Source: Streptomyces sp. NBC_00440 (lineage in GTDB: Bacteria; Actinomycetota; Actinomycetes; Streptomycetales; Streptomycetaceae). From it: a stretch of DNA of 64,000 nucleotides. Position numbers and translations under genes: made by a program. Positions 43,856 to 54,789 of this stretch are shown here, piece after piece. The DNA is taken from positions 2,365,501-2,429,500 of the forward strand of contig NZ_CP107921.1 in the NCBI RefSeq assembly GCF_036014215.1, in the 5' to 3' direction. Numbering within the stretch: position 1 is the first letter of the stretch; the number at the start of each line of letters is the position of its first letter. Under the pieces are notes generated by a model that saw only the letters and a list, made by a program, of their open reading frames with translations, was not told where the DNA came from and did not search any database.

Positions 43856-44449
43856 TCAGCCCTGCGACGCACCGGATCCGAGCACCCCTGCGGTGAAGTC
43901 CGCCAGATGCGCCCGTACCTGTTCACGGCTCATCCGCTCCTGGCCGACGAGGTGTTCCACGAGGTCGGCGCGGATGGCGGCGAGCAGCGCGTGCGCGGTG
44001 TAGCCACTGCCGGCAGGGCCGGGGATCTCCTCCAGCGCACTTCGCAGCAGGCCGTGCCACCGCTCGTAGTGCTCCGCCAGGTACGGACTGGCCGAGCCCG
44101 CACCTTCCAGAGCCAGCGCGAGGTGGCGGTTGTCGAGCTTGAAGCAGAGCAGGGCGTCGAGCAGGGCCGGTACGCGCACCAGCGGCGGAGCGGCGGGCCC
44201 CAGGGGCGCAGGCCCCTCTTCGGCCGCGCTCCTGACCGGCGCGAGCCGGGCTTCGTACAGCGCGCGGATCAGGCCGTTGCGGTCACCGAAGGCCCGGAAG
44301 AGCGTCGCCTTGCCCACACCGGCCGCCGCCGCGATGTCGGCCATCGTGACGGTCTCGGGGCTTTCACAGTGGGCGAAAAGGTCGTCGGCCGCGGCGAAGA
44401 CGGCCGCCCGGTTGCGGGCCGCGTCCTTGCGTGGCTTGCGCTCGGACAT
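43856..44449 (-). CDS. TetR-family transcriptional regulator
   Basis: A 197-residue repressor. The DNA-binding part has AARNRAAVFAAADDLFAHCE and VGKATLFRAFGDRNGLIRALY; the rest is a helical ligand domain (LLCFKLDNRHLALALEGAGS). ATG 44449 has GGAGGAAC upstream. It is divergent from a SnoaL-like gene and an NmrA-like gene across two CGGACC/GGTCCG palindromes, its probable operators. It does not look like a urease regulator, being separated by a terminator. Confidence 0.86.
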   Translation of the reverse strand: MSERKPRKDAARNRAAVFAAADDLFAHCESPETVTMADIAAAAGVGKATLFRAFGDRNGLIRALYEARLAPVRSAAEEGPAPLGPAAPPLVRVPALLDALLCFKLDNRHLALALEGAGSASPYLAEHYERWHGLLRSALEEIPGPAGSGYTAHALLAAIRADLVEHLVGQERMSREQVRAHLADFTAGVLGSGASQG

Positions 44450-44469
44450 CGGTTCCTCCAGTTGCAAAG

Positions 44470-44514
44470 CGGACCCGCGGTCCGTATCGTCCGATGAAAC
44501 GGACCCAGGGTCCG
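44470..44514. promoter_or_regulatory. two palindromic operators CGGACC-N3-GGTCCG
   Basis: CGGACCCGCGGTCCG (44470-44484) and CGGACCCAGGGTCCG (44500-44514) each form a 15-bp palindrome and are each followed by TATCGT. They are 30 bp apart centre to centre, in the gap between the TetR gene and the SnoaL gene. Both promoters would be covered by bound repressor. Confidence 0.7.
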
Positions 44515-44536
44515 TATCGTACGGGACGGAGCACCC

Positions 44537-44980
44537 ATGACCACGGACACGACACCGGCACCGGCACCGGCACCGGCGGACCTGTACCGCCACGGCCTTC
44601 GACTGCTGCTGGACAAGGACATCGACGGCTGGGTCGGCCTCTGGGACGAGAACGGGATCTTCGAGTTCCCGTTCGCGCCGGACGGCTGGCCCAAGCGGCT
44701 GGAGGGAAAGGCCGCGGTCGCCGACTACATGCGCGGCTACCCCGACCACATCGACCTCCACGACTTCCCGTCCGTCGAGATCCACCGGACCACCGTCCCG
44801 CAGACCATCGTGGTCGAAATGCGCGGGGTGGGCCGGCTGGTGCAGACCGGCAGCCCCTTCGACATGACCTATATCGCCGTGGTGACCGTCGCCGACGGGC
44901 TCATCACCCACTACCGCGACTACTGGAACCCACTCACCGTCCTCCAGGACCCGACGACCGTCTTCACCGGGAGCAACTGA
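44537..44980 (+). CDS. SnoaL-like (NTF2-fold) protein
   Basis: A 147-residue NTF2-fold protein. After a Thr/Ala/Pro-rich start come LYRHGLRLLLDKDIDGWVGLWDENGIFEFPF and VADGLITHYRDYWNPL, typical of the SnoaL family. Members are small isomerases, hydrolases or carriers; no specific activity can be assigned. ATG 44537 has GGAG upstream. The stop overlaps the next start (TGATG), so the pair is co-translated under TetR control. Confidence 0.83.
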   Translation: MTTDTTPAPAPAPADLYRHGLRLLLDKDIDGWVGLWDENGIFEFPFAPDGWPKRLEGKAAVADYMRGYPDHIDLHDFPSVEIHRTTVPQTIVVEMRGVGRLVQTGSPFDMTYIAVVTVADGLITHYRDYWNPLTVLQDPTTVFTGSN

Positions 44981-45843
44981 TGGCCACATCCGGCACCACC
45001 CTCGTCATCGGCGCGACCGGCACCACCGGCAGCCGTGTCACCGCCCGGCTCGTGGCCGGCGGACACCGGGTCAGGGCGGCCGGCCGTCGCGCCACCCCCG
45101 TGGACGGCGCCGAGGCCGTCCGCTTCGACTGGGACTCCCCTGCGACCTTCGGCGCAGCCCTGACCGGCGCCGACCGCGTCTATCTGGTCCCACCGCCCGG
45201 CTCGCCCGATCCGGCCGCCGTGATGCTGCCCTTCCTGCGGCAGGCCCGTACGGCAGGTGTGCGCCGCGCGGTGCTGCTCAGCTCTTCGGCGATCCCGGCC
45301 GGCGGCCCGGCCGTCGGGCAGGTGCACCAGGCGCTGCCGGAACTGTTCGGTGAATGGGCCGTGCTGCGGCCCTCCTGGTTCATGCAGAACTTCACCGGCG
45401 ACCACCTCCACGCACAGAGCATCCGGGACCGCGGGACCATCGAGACGGCGACCGGCGACGGCCGCGTCGCGTTCGTGGACGCGGACGACATCGCCGCCGT
45501 CGCCGTACACGCGCTGACCGACGCCCAGGCCCCCAACACCGATCTGGTCATCACCGGGCCCGAGACGCTGAGCCACCGGGAGATCGCCGACCTGATCACA
45601 GAGATCACCGGCCGGAGCGTCACCCACCGGCAGCTGAGCCACGAGCAGCTGCGGGAACGGCTGACCGCCGTCGTCCCTGCCGGCTTCGCCGAACTGCTCG
45701 CCGGCCTGGACCGGGCCATCGCCGAGGGAGCCGAGGACCGCACCACCGAAACCGTCCAGCGGCTCACCGGCCGCCCACCGCGCGACTTCCGTACGTTCTT
45801 CCGTACGGCCTTCCGCACGTGCGCGGAGCACGAGTTGGCGTGA
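44980..45843 (+). CDS. NmrA-like NAD(P)-binding oxidoreductase
   Basis: A 287-residue atypical short-chain dehydrogenase. The Rossmann motif is VIGATGTTGSRVTARL; VLLSSSAIPAGG and LRPSWFMQNFTGDHLHAQSI are the core of the NmrA/QOR2-like group, and DADDIAAVAVHAL is the later motif. Members act as redox sensors or quinone reductases. It is coupled to the SnoaL gene and shares its TetR-controlled promoter. It converges with the TerB-like gene. Confidence 0.85.
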   Translation: MATSGTTLVIGATGTTGSRVTARLVAGGHRVRAAGRRATPVDGAEAVRFDWDSPATFGAALTGADRVYLVPPPGSPDPAAVMLPFLRQARTAGVRRAVLLSSSAIPAGGPAVGQVHQALPELFGEWAVLRPSWFMQNFTGDHLHAQSIRDRGTIETATGDGRVAFVDADDIAAVAVHALTDAQAPNTDLVITGPETLSHREIADLITEITGRSVTHRQLSHEQLRERLTAVVPAGFAELLAGLDRAIAEGAEDRTTETVQRLTGRPPRDFRTFFRTAFRTCAEHELA

Positions 45844-45862
45844 CGCGCGGGTACGGGCGCGT

Positions 45863-45906
45863 CCTCAGTAAGGTGTGCGCGCCGCCTCAGGAAGGTGTCC
45901 GCGCCG
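45863..45906. repeat. 22-bp tandem duplication at the TerB-like gene end
   Basis: CCTCAGTAAGGTGTGCGCGCCG (45863-45884, shown in two parts as CCTCAGTAAGG and TGTGCGCGCCG) is followed directly by a copy with two mismatches (45885-45906). The second copy holds the C-terminal codons and stop of the minus-strand gene; the first would encode the same ending, ARTPY and stop. Confidence 0.85.
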
Positions 45907-46582
45907 CTGCCGCCAGCAGCCGGGCCGTGTCCTCCGTGCAGAGCTGGAGTGCGCCGCCGACCGTCGCGAGCACCTCGCGCTCCGCCGGGCTGTACGGGCC
46001 GTCGGCGAGGGCGATCCGGGCGCCCTGGAGCAGGATCGACTCCCGGCCCACCGGGGCGAGATGCGGCGCCAGCGGCTGCAGCGACTCGTGCAGCTCGATG
46101 GTGAGCGCCGCCCCGCACGGCTCGGTGTCCGTGACGAACCGGCCGGTGTCCGCGGCGAGCGCCTCGACCAGGGCGGTGAGCTGCTCCTCGGTGCACTCGT
46201 CGAATCCGGCGGCCCGGACCGTGGAGACAGCGGTCTCGACCACCGCGTGGGAGCCGGTGCCACCCGCGGTGAGGACGGCGAGCGTCACGGTGTGGACGGC
46301 GTCGCGCAGCATCGCCGAGAAGCGCGTCGTGGTCGGGCGGTCGAGGGTGTCGGTGGAGAACTGCGTCCAGCAGGCGGCGCATTCGACCACCGGGCCGGTC
46401 CGGCCGCGCGAGAGGAGTGGCAGGCCGAGCACGGTGAGCCTGCGGCGGCCTGTCAGGCGGCGGTAGTTGCGGTCTCCCCCGCAGTCCGCACAGAAGAACT
46501 CGCCGTCGCCGACCGTGTCCCAGGAGGTACGGACGGCCCAGATGATCGACTTCTTGCCGCTTCGTCCACGGACTGACAGCAC
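45887..46582 (-). CDS. TerB-family protein with N-terminal zinc ribbon
   Basis: A 231-residue cytoplasmic protein. Residues 25-75 contain four cysteines in two pairs (FFCADCGGDRNYRR and VVECAACW), a zinc ribbon. The C-terminal part is a TerB-like helical domain (TEEQLTALVEALAADTGRF, GARIALADGPYSPAEREVL). TerB-like domains occur in tellurite and stress systems, but this stand-alone form has no assigned function. GTG 46582 has GGAGGTGAG upstream. The gene end is tandemly duplicated. Confidence 0.8.
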   Translation of the reverse strand: MLSVRGRSGKKSIIWAVRTSWDTVGDGEFFCADCGGDRNYRRLTGRRRLTVLGLPLLSRGRTGPVVECAACWTQFSTDTLDRPTTTRFSAMLRDAVHTVTLAVLTAGGTGSHAVVETAVSTVRAAGFDECTEEQLTALVEALAADTGRFVTDTEPCGAALTIELHESLQPLAPHLAPVGRESILLQGARIALADGPYSPAEREVLATVGGALQLCTEDTARLLAAAARTPS

Positions 46583-46907
46583 GGCTCACCTCCGTAACAC
46601 CGGCAACGCTCCGTTGCGCTGCGCTCCACCACGCCCGTGTCCCCCGGTTGTTCCGTTGGACACGGGGCCGCCATGTGGACGTGATGTTAGCCACATCGAT
46701 GATGCGGCGTCAGCACCCTGACAGGAGATGGCTTGGTCCCGACCATCGCCGAGAGCGACGGGGACCCGGGAAGGGAGAGGTCAGAAGCGTTCCGCACGGC
46801 CGGGGCCGCCGAAAAACCGACGGCGGGGCCGTACCCGTAAGAAGAATCTGCGGGACGGCCCCGGTCGGGCGGAGCGTGGTGCGGGAGTGGGCGGCGGGGC
46901 CCAGGGG
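46583..46907. other. 325-bp intergenic region between leuA and the TerB-like gene
   Basis: No gene seen. It holds the TerB-like gene promoter on the minus strand. A hairpin CCCGTGTCC/GGACACGGG lies at 46634-46666. The leuA end pairing CCGGGGCCG/CGGCCCCGG (46800-46808 with 46856-46864) is a possible leuA terminator. Confidence 0.5.
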
Positions 46908-48752
<1,845 letters not shown>

Positions 48753-48771
<19 letters not shown>

Positions 48772-48800
48772 CAGCTAAGGAGAAGCAGCCCGAAACGCAT
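48753..48800 (-). CDS. leuL: leuA leader peptide
   Basis: A 15-residue peptide, MRFGLLLLSCRGEGL, with four successive leucine codons (CTG CTT CTC CTT). It lies 87 bp upstream of leuA on the same strand, next to an inverted repeat. This is the standard arrangement of transcription attenuation in leucine operons: leucine shortage stalls the ribosome at the Leu codons and prevents the terminator stem. The same peptide start is known before leuA in Streptomyces. Confidence 0.85.
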
Positions 48801-48960
48801 GATGTTCCGCAGCCTAGCCCAGCGGCACCTGGAACGCCGCTCCCGTATCAGTATGCGGGACACCCGGCAGTCACCGTCGGCGCGGTGCCGGGTCACTCTT
48901 TCTCGTCAATCACCGTCGCAACCAGTGACAACTTCCTTACGCAGTGCCACATTCGGAGAC

Positions 48961-50076
48961 ATGACTGACACTCCTGAGATGACTGGCACCACTGGCCCGA
49001 CCGGCCCGACCACTCGTTCCGTCTTCTGCTCGATCATTCCGCCGCACATCCTCAGCAAGCTCGCCGAAGCCGAGGACCCGGAGCTCTCCGGTCCGGCCCG
49101 CCGCACCCTTGAGGCGGACGACTCGCACCGCAGCCGGCGCCGGACGGCTGTGGCCGCCACCGTGCGCGACACCGGCGGCGTATCGGGACCGGCCGACCCG
49201 GCGCCCAGGACACCGAAGCGGACCATCTACGACGCCGGGCACGGCACCCAGCTGCCCGGCACCAAGGTCCGCGCGGAGGGCGCGCAGCCGGGCAAGGACG
49301 CGACGGTCAACCGAGCGTACGCGGGCCTCGGCGCCACCTTCGAGCTGTACCTCAAGGCGTACGGGCGGTATTCGATCGACGGCAAGGGGCTGGCGCTCGA
49401 CGCGAGCGTCCACTACGACCGGAAGTACAACAACGCCTTCTGGGACGGCAGCCAGATGGTCTTCGGCGACGGTGACGGGCAGATCTTCCTCGACTTCACC
49501 ATCCCGGTGGACGTCATCGGCCACGAACTCACCCACGGCGTCACGCAGTACACCGCGAACCTGGCCTACTCCGGCCAGTCCGGTGCGCTCAACGAGTCGG
49601 TCTCGGACGTCTTCGGCTCGCTCATCAAGCAGTACGCCCTGGGCCAGACCGCCGACCGGGCCGACTGGCTGATCGGCGCCGGCCTCCTGGCGCCGCGCGT
49701 CTCGGGGGTCGCGCTGCGCTCGATGAAGGCGCCCGGCACCGCGTACGACGACGATGTCCTCGGCAAGGACCCGCAGCCCGGGACGATGAAGGGGTTCGTC
49801 AGGACCACCGACGACAACGGCGGGGTCCACGTCAACTCCGGTATCCCCAACCACGCCTTCTACCTGCTGGCGGACGCCCTGGGCGGCAAGGCCTGGGAGC
49901 GGGCCGGGCAGATCTGGTACGACACCCTGACCGGCGGCGACCTGCCGGCCGACGCGAGCTTCGCGGACTTCGCCCGGCTGACGGTCAAGGCCGCCCAGGC
50001 ACGCTTCGGCAGCGGCGACGAGCAGGAGGCGGTGACCAAGGCGTGGTCCACGGTCGGCGTCCCGACCGGCTCGTAG
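48961..50076 (+). CDS. M4 (thermolysin) family metallopeptidase, protealysin-like
   Basis: A 371-residue zinc protease. The zinc ligands His188, Glu189 (catalytic) and His192 are in HELTHGVTQ; Glu212 in NESVSD is the third ligand. GVHVNSGIPNHAF holds the transition-state His region. There is no signal peptide. A short N-terminal propeptide with CSIIPPHILSKL is the PPxxL-type of protealysin-like proteases rather than the long thermolysin propeptide. ATG 48961 has GGAG upstream. An emfourin-type inhibitor gene follows 59 bp downstream. It probably acts inside the cell or leaves by an unusual route. Confidence 0.9.
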   Translation: MTDTPEMTGTTGPTGPTTRSVFCSIIPPHILSKLAEAEDPELSGPARRTLEADDSHRSRRRTAVAATVRDTGGVSGPADPAPRTPKRTIYDAGHGTQLPGTKVRAEGAQPGKDATVNRAYAGLGATFELYLKAYGRYSIDGKGLALDASVHYDRKYNNAFWDGSQMVFGDGDGQIFLDFTIPVDVIGHELTHGVTQYTANLAYSGQSGALNESVSDVFGSLIKQYALGQTADRADWLIGAGLLAPRVSGVALRSMKAPGTAYDDDVLGKDPQPGTMKGFVRTTDDNGGVHVNSGIPNHAFYLLADALGGKAWERAGQIWYDTLTGGDLPADASFADFARLTVKAAQARFGSGDEQEAVTKAWSTVGVPTGS

Positions 50077-50135
50077 GAGGCCGATCGCGTAACGGACCGA
50101 TCGCGTAAGAGGCAGATCGTGGGTAGACAGGTCCC

Positions 50136-50402
50136 ATGCGTATCCAGGTAAGGCGCACGGGAGGCTTCGCCGGTATCGAGCGCCGGGCCGAGGTGGACAC
50201 CTCGGCCCGGCCCGATGCCGGCGAGTGGCACGAGCTGGCCGAAGAGGCGGTGGCGGCGGGCCACGACGCACCGCCCCAGGGGGTGCCCGACGGGTTCAAC
50301 TACCGGATCACGGTGGACGACCGGACGGTGTACTGCACGGACCCGCGGCTCAGCGAGGCGCAGCGGTCGCTGATCTCGCGGGTGCTGAAAGAGGGTGCGT
50401 AG
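50136..50402 (+). CDS. emfourin-like protease inhibitor
   Basis: An 88-residue small protein, MRIQVRRTGGFAGIERRAEV onward, with ending DDRTVYCTDPRLSEAQRSL. The size, the beginning and the place right after an M4 protease gene match emfourin (M4in), the inhibitor encoded next to protealysin in Serratia. It would bind the protease at 48961 and hold it inactive in the cytoplasm. The spacer contains the 11-bp direct repeat CCGATCGCGTA twice (50080-50110). The call rests on synteny and general similarity. Confidence 0.75.
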   Translation: MRIQVRRTGGFAGIERRAEVDTSARPDAGEWHELAEEAVAAGHDAPPQGVPDGFNYRITVDDRTVYCTDPRLSEAQRSLISRVLKEGA

Positions 50403-50463
50403 CGGGCCGGTCGTAGTGGGCGGGGCGTAGCGGGCGGGGTCCGTCCGCGCCGGAATCAGCGGT

Positions 50464-51405
50464 TCAGAACCCGAGCTTCCGCAGCTGCTTCGGGTCCCGC
50501 TGCCAGTCCTTCGCCACCTTCACGTGCAGGTCAAGGAAGACCGGTGTGCCGAGCAGCGCCTCGATCTGCTTGCGGGACTTCATGCCGACGTCCTTCAGAC
50601 GGGCGCCCTTGGGGCCGATGATGATGCCCTTCTGGCTCGGCCGCTCGATGTATACGTTCGCGTGGATGTCGAGCAGCGGCTTCTCCGCGGGCCGGTTCTC
50701 GCGGGGCAGCATCTCCTCGACGACGACGGCGATGGAGTGCGGCAGCTCGTCCCGTACGCCCTCCAGCGCGGCCTCCCGGATCAGCTCCGCGACCATCACC
50801 ATCTCGGGCTCGTCCGTGAGGTCGCCCTCCGGGTAGAGCGGGGGGCTCAGCGGCAGCAGCGGGGCGATGAGGTCGGCGAGGAGCGAGACCTGCTGGTCAC
50901 CGACGGCGGAGACCGGGATGATCTCGGCCCATTCGAAGCCGAGTTCCGTGGCGAGCTGGTCGATGGCGATGAGCTGCTCGGCGAGCTGCTTGCCGTCGAC
51001 CAGGTCGGTCTTGGTGACCACGGCGATCTTCGGGGTCTTCTTGATCCCGGCCAGTTCCTTGGCGATGAACTTGTCGCCGGGGCCGAGCTTCTGGTCGGCG
51101 GGGACGCAGAAGCCGATGACGTCGACCTCGGCCCAGGTGGTCCGTACGACGTCGTTGAGCCGCTCGCCCAGCAGCGTGCGCGGCTTGTGGAGGCCGGGGG
51201 TGTCCACCAGGATCAGCTGGGCGTCGGGGCGGTGCACGATGCCGCGCACCGTGTGGCGGGTGGTCTGCGGCCGGCTGGAGGTGATCGCCACCTTCTTGCC
51301 GACGAGAGCGTTCGTGAGAGTGGACTTGCCCGCGTTGGGGCGGCCGACGAAGCAGGCGAAACCGGCCCGGTGGGCTGCTTCGGATGACTGGGTGTGAACG
51401 CTCAT
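50464..51405 (-). CDS. era: GTPase Era
   Basis: A 313-residue ribosome-assembly GTPase that binds the 3' end of 16S rRNA. G1 is GRPNAGKST at residues 21-29, G3 is DTPG in ILVDTPGLHKPR, G4 is TKTD (VVTKTDLV), and the C-terminal KH domain has YIERPSQKGIIIGPKGARLK. ATG 51405. It belongs to the conserved phoH-ybeY-corC-cdd-era chain but is here split from it by amtB-glnK. Confidence 0.95.
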   Translation of the reverse strand: MSVHTQSSEAAHRAGFACFVGRPNAGKSTLTNALVGKKVAITSSRPQTTRHTVRGIVHRPDAQLILVDTPGLHKPRTLLGERLNDVVRTTWAEVDVIGFCVPADQKLGPGDKFIAKELAGIKKTPKIAVVTKTDLVDGKQLAEQLIAIDQLATELGFEWAEIIPVSAVGDQQVSLLADLIAPLLPLSPPLYPEGDLTDEPEMVMVAELIREAALEGVRDELPHSIAVVVEEMLPRENRPAEKPLLDIHANVYIERPSQKGIIIGPKGARLKDVGMKSRKQIEALLGTPVFLDLHVKVAKDWQRDPKQLRKLGF

Positions 51406-51467
51406 GGCGCCCATTCTCCCCGATCGTCCGGTGGACGCCGACCAGGTGGCCCCGCGGTGAGTTCCCG

Positions 51468-51555
51468 GTAACCGTCCCGCGACACGAAATACGGACGAAA
51501 CACGGGTGCAGCCGTGTGGAAACGCGAAAGCGGGAACCTCTACCGCAACGTAACC
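51468..51555 (+). promoter_or_regulatory. possible GlnR-type sites before amtB
   Basis: GTAAC (51468-51472) and the pair GAAAT-N6-GAAAC (51486-51501) resemble the GTnAC and GAAAC half sites of GlnR boxes, with six-base spacing between the latter two. The full a-b box pattern is not met. The position before an ammonium transporter makes nitrogen control likely, but the site assignment is weak. Confidence 0.3.
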
Positions 51556-51565
51556 GGAGAGGTGA

Positions 51566-53310
<1,745 letters not shown>

Positions 53311-53351
53311 GCCACCGCGGCCGGCGGCACCCGGGAGAAAGTCGAAGCGGT

Positions 53352-53765
53352 TCAGCCCGCCGTGACCGTCGTCCGCAGGGTGCCGTCGGGGCCCGCCAGC
53401 AGCACCGGGGTACCGGCTCCGCCCAGGTCCTTCACCGCGGCACGGTCCTCGTCGGGCACCTCGCCGGCGGCGCTGACCACGGCGGCGGCCTCCAGCGACT
53501 GCGCCCCGCTCGCCACCGCCATCGCGACGGCGGTCCGCAGCGCCGAGAGCTTCAGCGAGTCGAGCTCGACGCTGCCCGCGACATACGTACGCCCGGTCTC
53601 GTCCCGTACTGCGGCCCCCTCGGGCACCCCGTTACGGGCCCGGGCGCTGCGCGCCAGCGTGATGATCTTGCGGTCCTCGGCGTCCGGGACCTGAGCCCCG
53701 GCCGCCGGACCGCCCGTACCGCTGCCCGTACCGCTGTCTGCGCTGTTCGCTGCGTCGTCGCTCAT
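53352..53765 (-). CDS. cytidine deaminase-like protein without catalytic residues
   Basis: A 137-residue protein aligned with cytidine deaminases over NGVPEGAAVRDETGRTYVAGSVELDSLKLSALRTAVAMAV. The zinc ligands and catalytic Glu of the HAE/CAE and PCxxC motifs are missing; in fact the protein has no Cys and no His. It keeps the fold spacing but cannot deaminate by the usual mechanism. ATG 53765. It occupies the place of cdd in the conserved era-corC neighbourhood. A regulatory or structural role is possible. Confidence 0.78.
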   Translation of the reverse strand: MSDDAANSADSGTGSGTGGPAAGAQVPDAEDRKIITLARSARARNGVPEGAAVRDETGRTYVAGSVELDSLKLSALRTAVAMAVASGAQSLEAAAVVSAAGEVPDEDRAAVKDLGGAGTPVLLAGPDGTLRTTVTAG

Positions 53766-53792
53766 GGGCAGAGCATAAAGAGCCCGCACCGG

Positions 53793-54698
53793 TCAGTTGG
53801 CGACCGGGTACATCGAGCCCCTGCGGCCCTCGGGCGACGCCAGCCACTGGAGCTTGGCCTCCGTCCCCGTGTCGGGCAGCGGGGTGTGCAGCACGATCGC
53901 CAGATCGGGCCGGGCCGGGACCCTCAGCTGGGTGGACTCGACGAACAGCGTCCCGACCACCGGATGCTCCAGCTCCTTGCGGACCTGCCCGCCCGGCGCG
54001 ATGTCCCGGCGCTCCCACAGCTCGGCGAACTCGGCGCTGCGCTCCTTCGCCTCGGTGACGACCGCCTGGAACCCGTCGTCGTCGGGGCACTCCGAGCAGG
54101 CGGCCCGGAACTGCGCGACCACCTGGTGCGCGATGGACTCCCAGCCCTTGGCGCGGGCCCGGTAGACGGGGTCGGTGAAGAACGCGATCAGACAGTTCTG
54201 CACGAGGCCGGGGCGCATGGCCAGCGTCATCGCCGCAGCGTCGTTGTACATGATCGTGTTCCAGTACTGGTCCATGATGTGCGCCGGGAACGGCATCCAC
54301 GCGTCGATCAGCCGCTTCAGCCCGTCGCACATGTCGACGTTGGCCGGATCGACCTCCTGCGGCGGCGGGTTCAGCCCGGCCAGCACATAGAGATGGCGGC
54401 GCTCGGCGCTGCTCAGTTTCAGCACCCGGCCCACCGAGTCCAGGACCTGCGGCGACACCGTGATGTCCCGGCCCTGCTCAAGCCACTGGTACCAGGAGAC
54501 GCCCACCCCCGCGAGGACGGCGACCTCCTCGCGCCGCAGCCCCGGTGTACGCCGCCGGCCGCCGCCGTCGGGCAGCCCCGCCTCGGCCGGAGTGATCCTG
54601 GCCCGCCGGCTCATCAGGAACTCCCGCAGCTCACTGAGCCGGTGTGCCTTGGTGCCGGGCCTGGGCCCTTCCGCCCCGCTCTCGATCGGACTCGCCAC
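53793..54698 (-). CDS. XRE-family regulator with MmyB-like ligand-binding domain
   Basis: A 301-residue regulator, paralogous to that at 4392. The helix-turn-helix has TPGLRREEVAVLAGVGVSWY and WLEQGRDITVSPQVLDSVGR; the C-terminal MmyB-like domain has PFPAHIMDQYWNTIMYNDAA and HPVVGTLFVESTQLRVPARP. GTG 54698 follows GGGGGAGATG. It is divergent from a DHA2 exporter and probably controls it through the operator at 54719-54746. Ligand unknown. Confidence 0.87.
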   Translation of the reverse strand: MASPIESGAEGPRPGTKAHRLSELREFLMSRRARITPAEAGLPDGGGRRRTPGLRREEVAVLAGVGVSWYQWLEQGRDITVSPQVLDSVGRVLKLSSAERRHLYVLAGLNPPPQEVDPANVDMCDGLKRLIDAWMPFPAHIMDQYWNTIMYNDAAAMTLAMRPGLVQNCLIAFFTDPVYRARAKGWESIAHQVVAQFRAACSECPDDDGFQAVVTEAKERSAEFAELWERRDIAPGGQVRKELEHPVVGTLFVESTQLRVPARPDLAIVLHTPLPDTGTEAKLQWLASPEGRRGSMYPVAN

Positions 54699-54718
54699 TA
54701 CATCTCCCCCTGTACGGC

Positions 54719-54746
54719 TGCCTGGTGGTGCGGCCACCAGCATAAG
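54719..54746 (+). promoter_or_regulatory. promoter/operator of the exporter at 54790
   Basis: An inverted repeat CTGGTGG-TGCGG-CCACCAG (54722-54740) sits directly before a -10-like CATAAG (54741-54746), with TGCC at the -35 position 17 bp away. It aligns over 28 bp with the element at 5277-5304. Confidence 0.6.
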
Positions 54747-54789
54747 TACCCGCTCCCCACGATTGTTCCCGGAGCCCGAAGCTCGGGAC

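Noticed and set aside
43856..44449. TetR as the urease regulator
   Set aside because: A terminator separates it from ureA, and its palindromes lie on the side of the SnoaL-NmrA genes.
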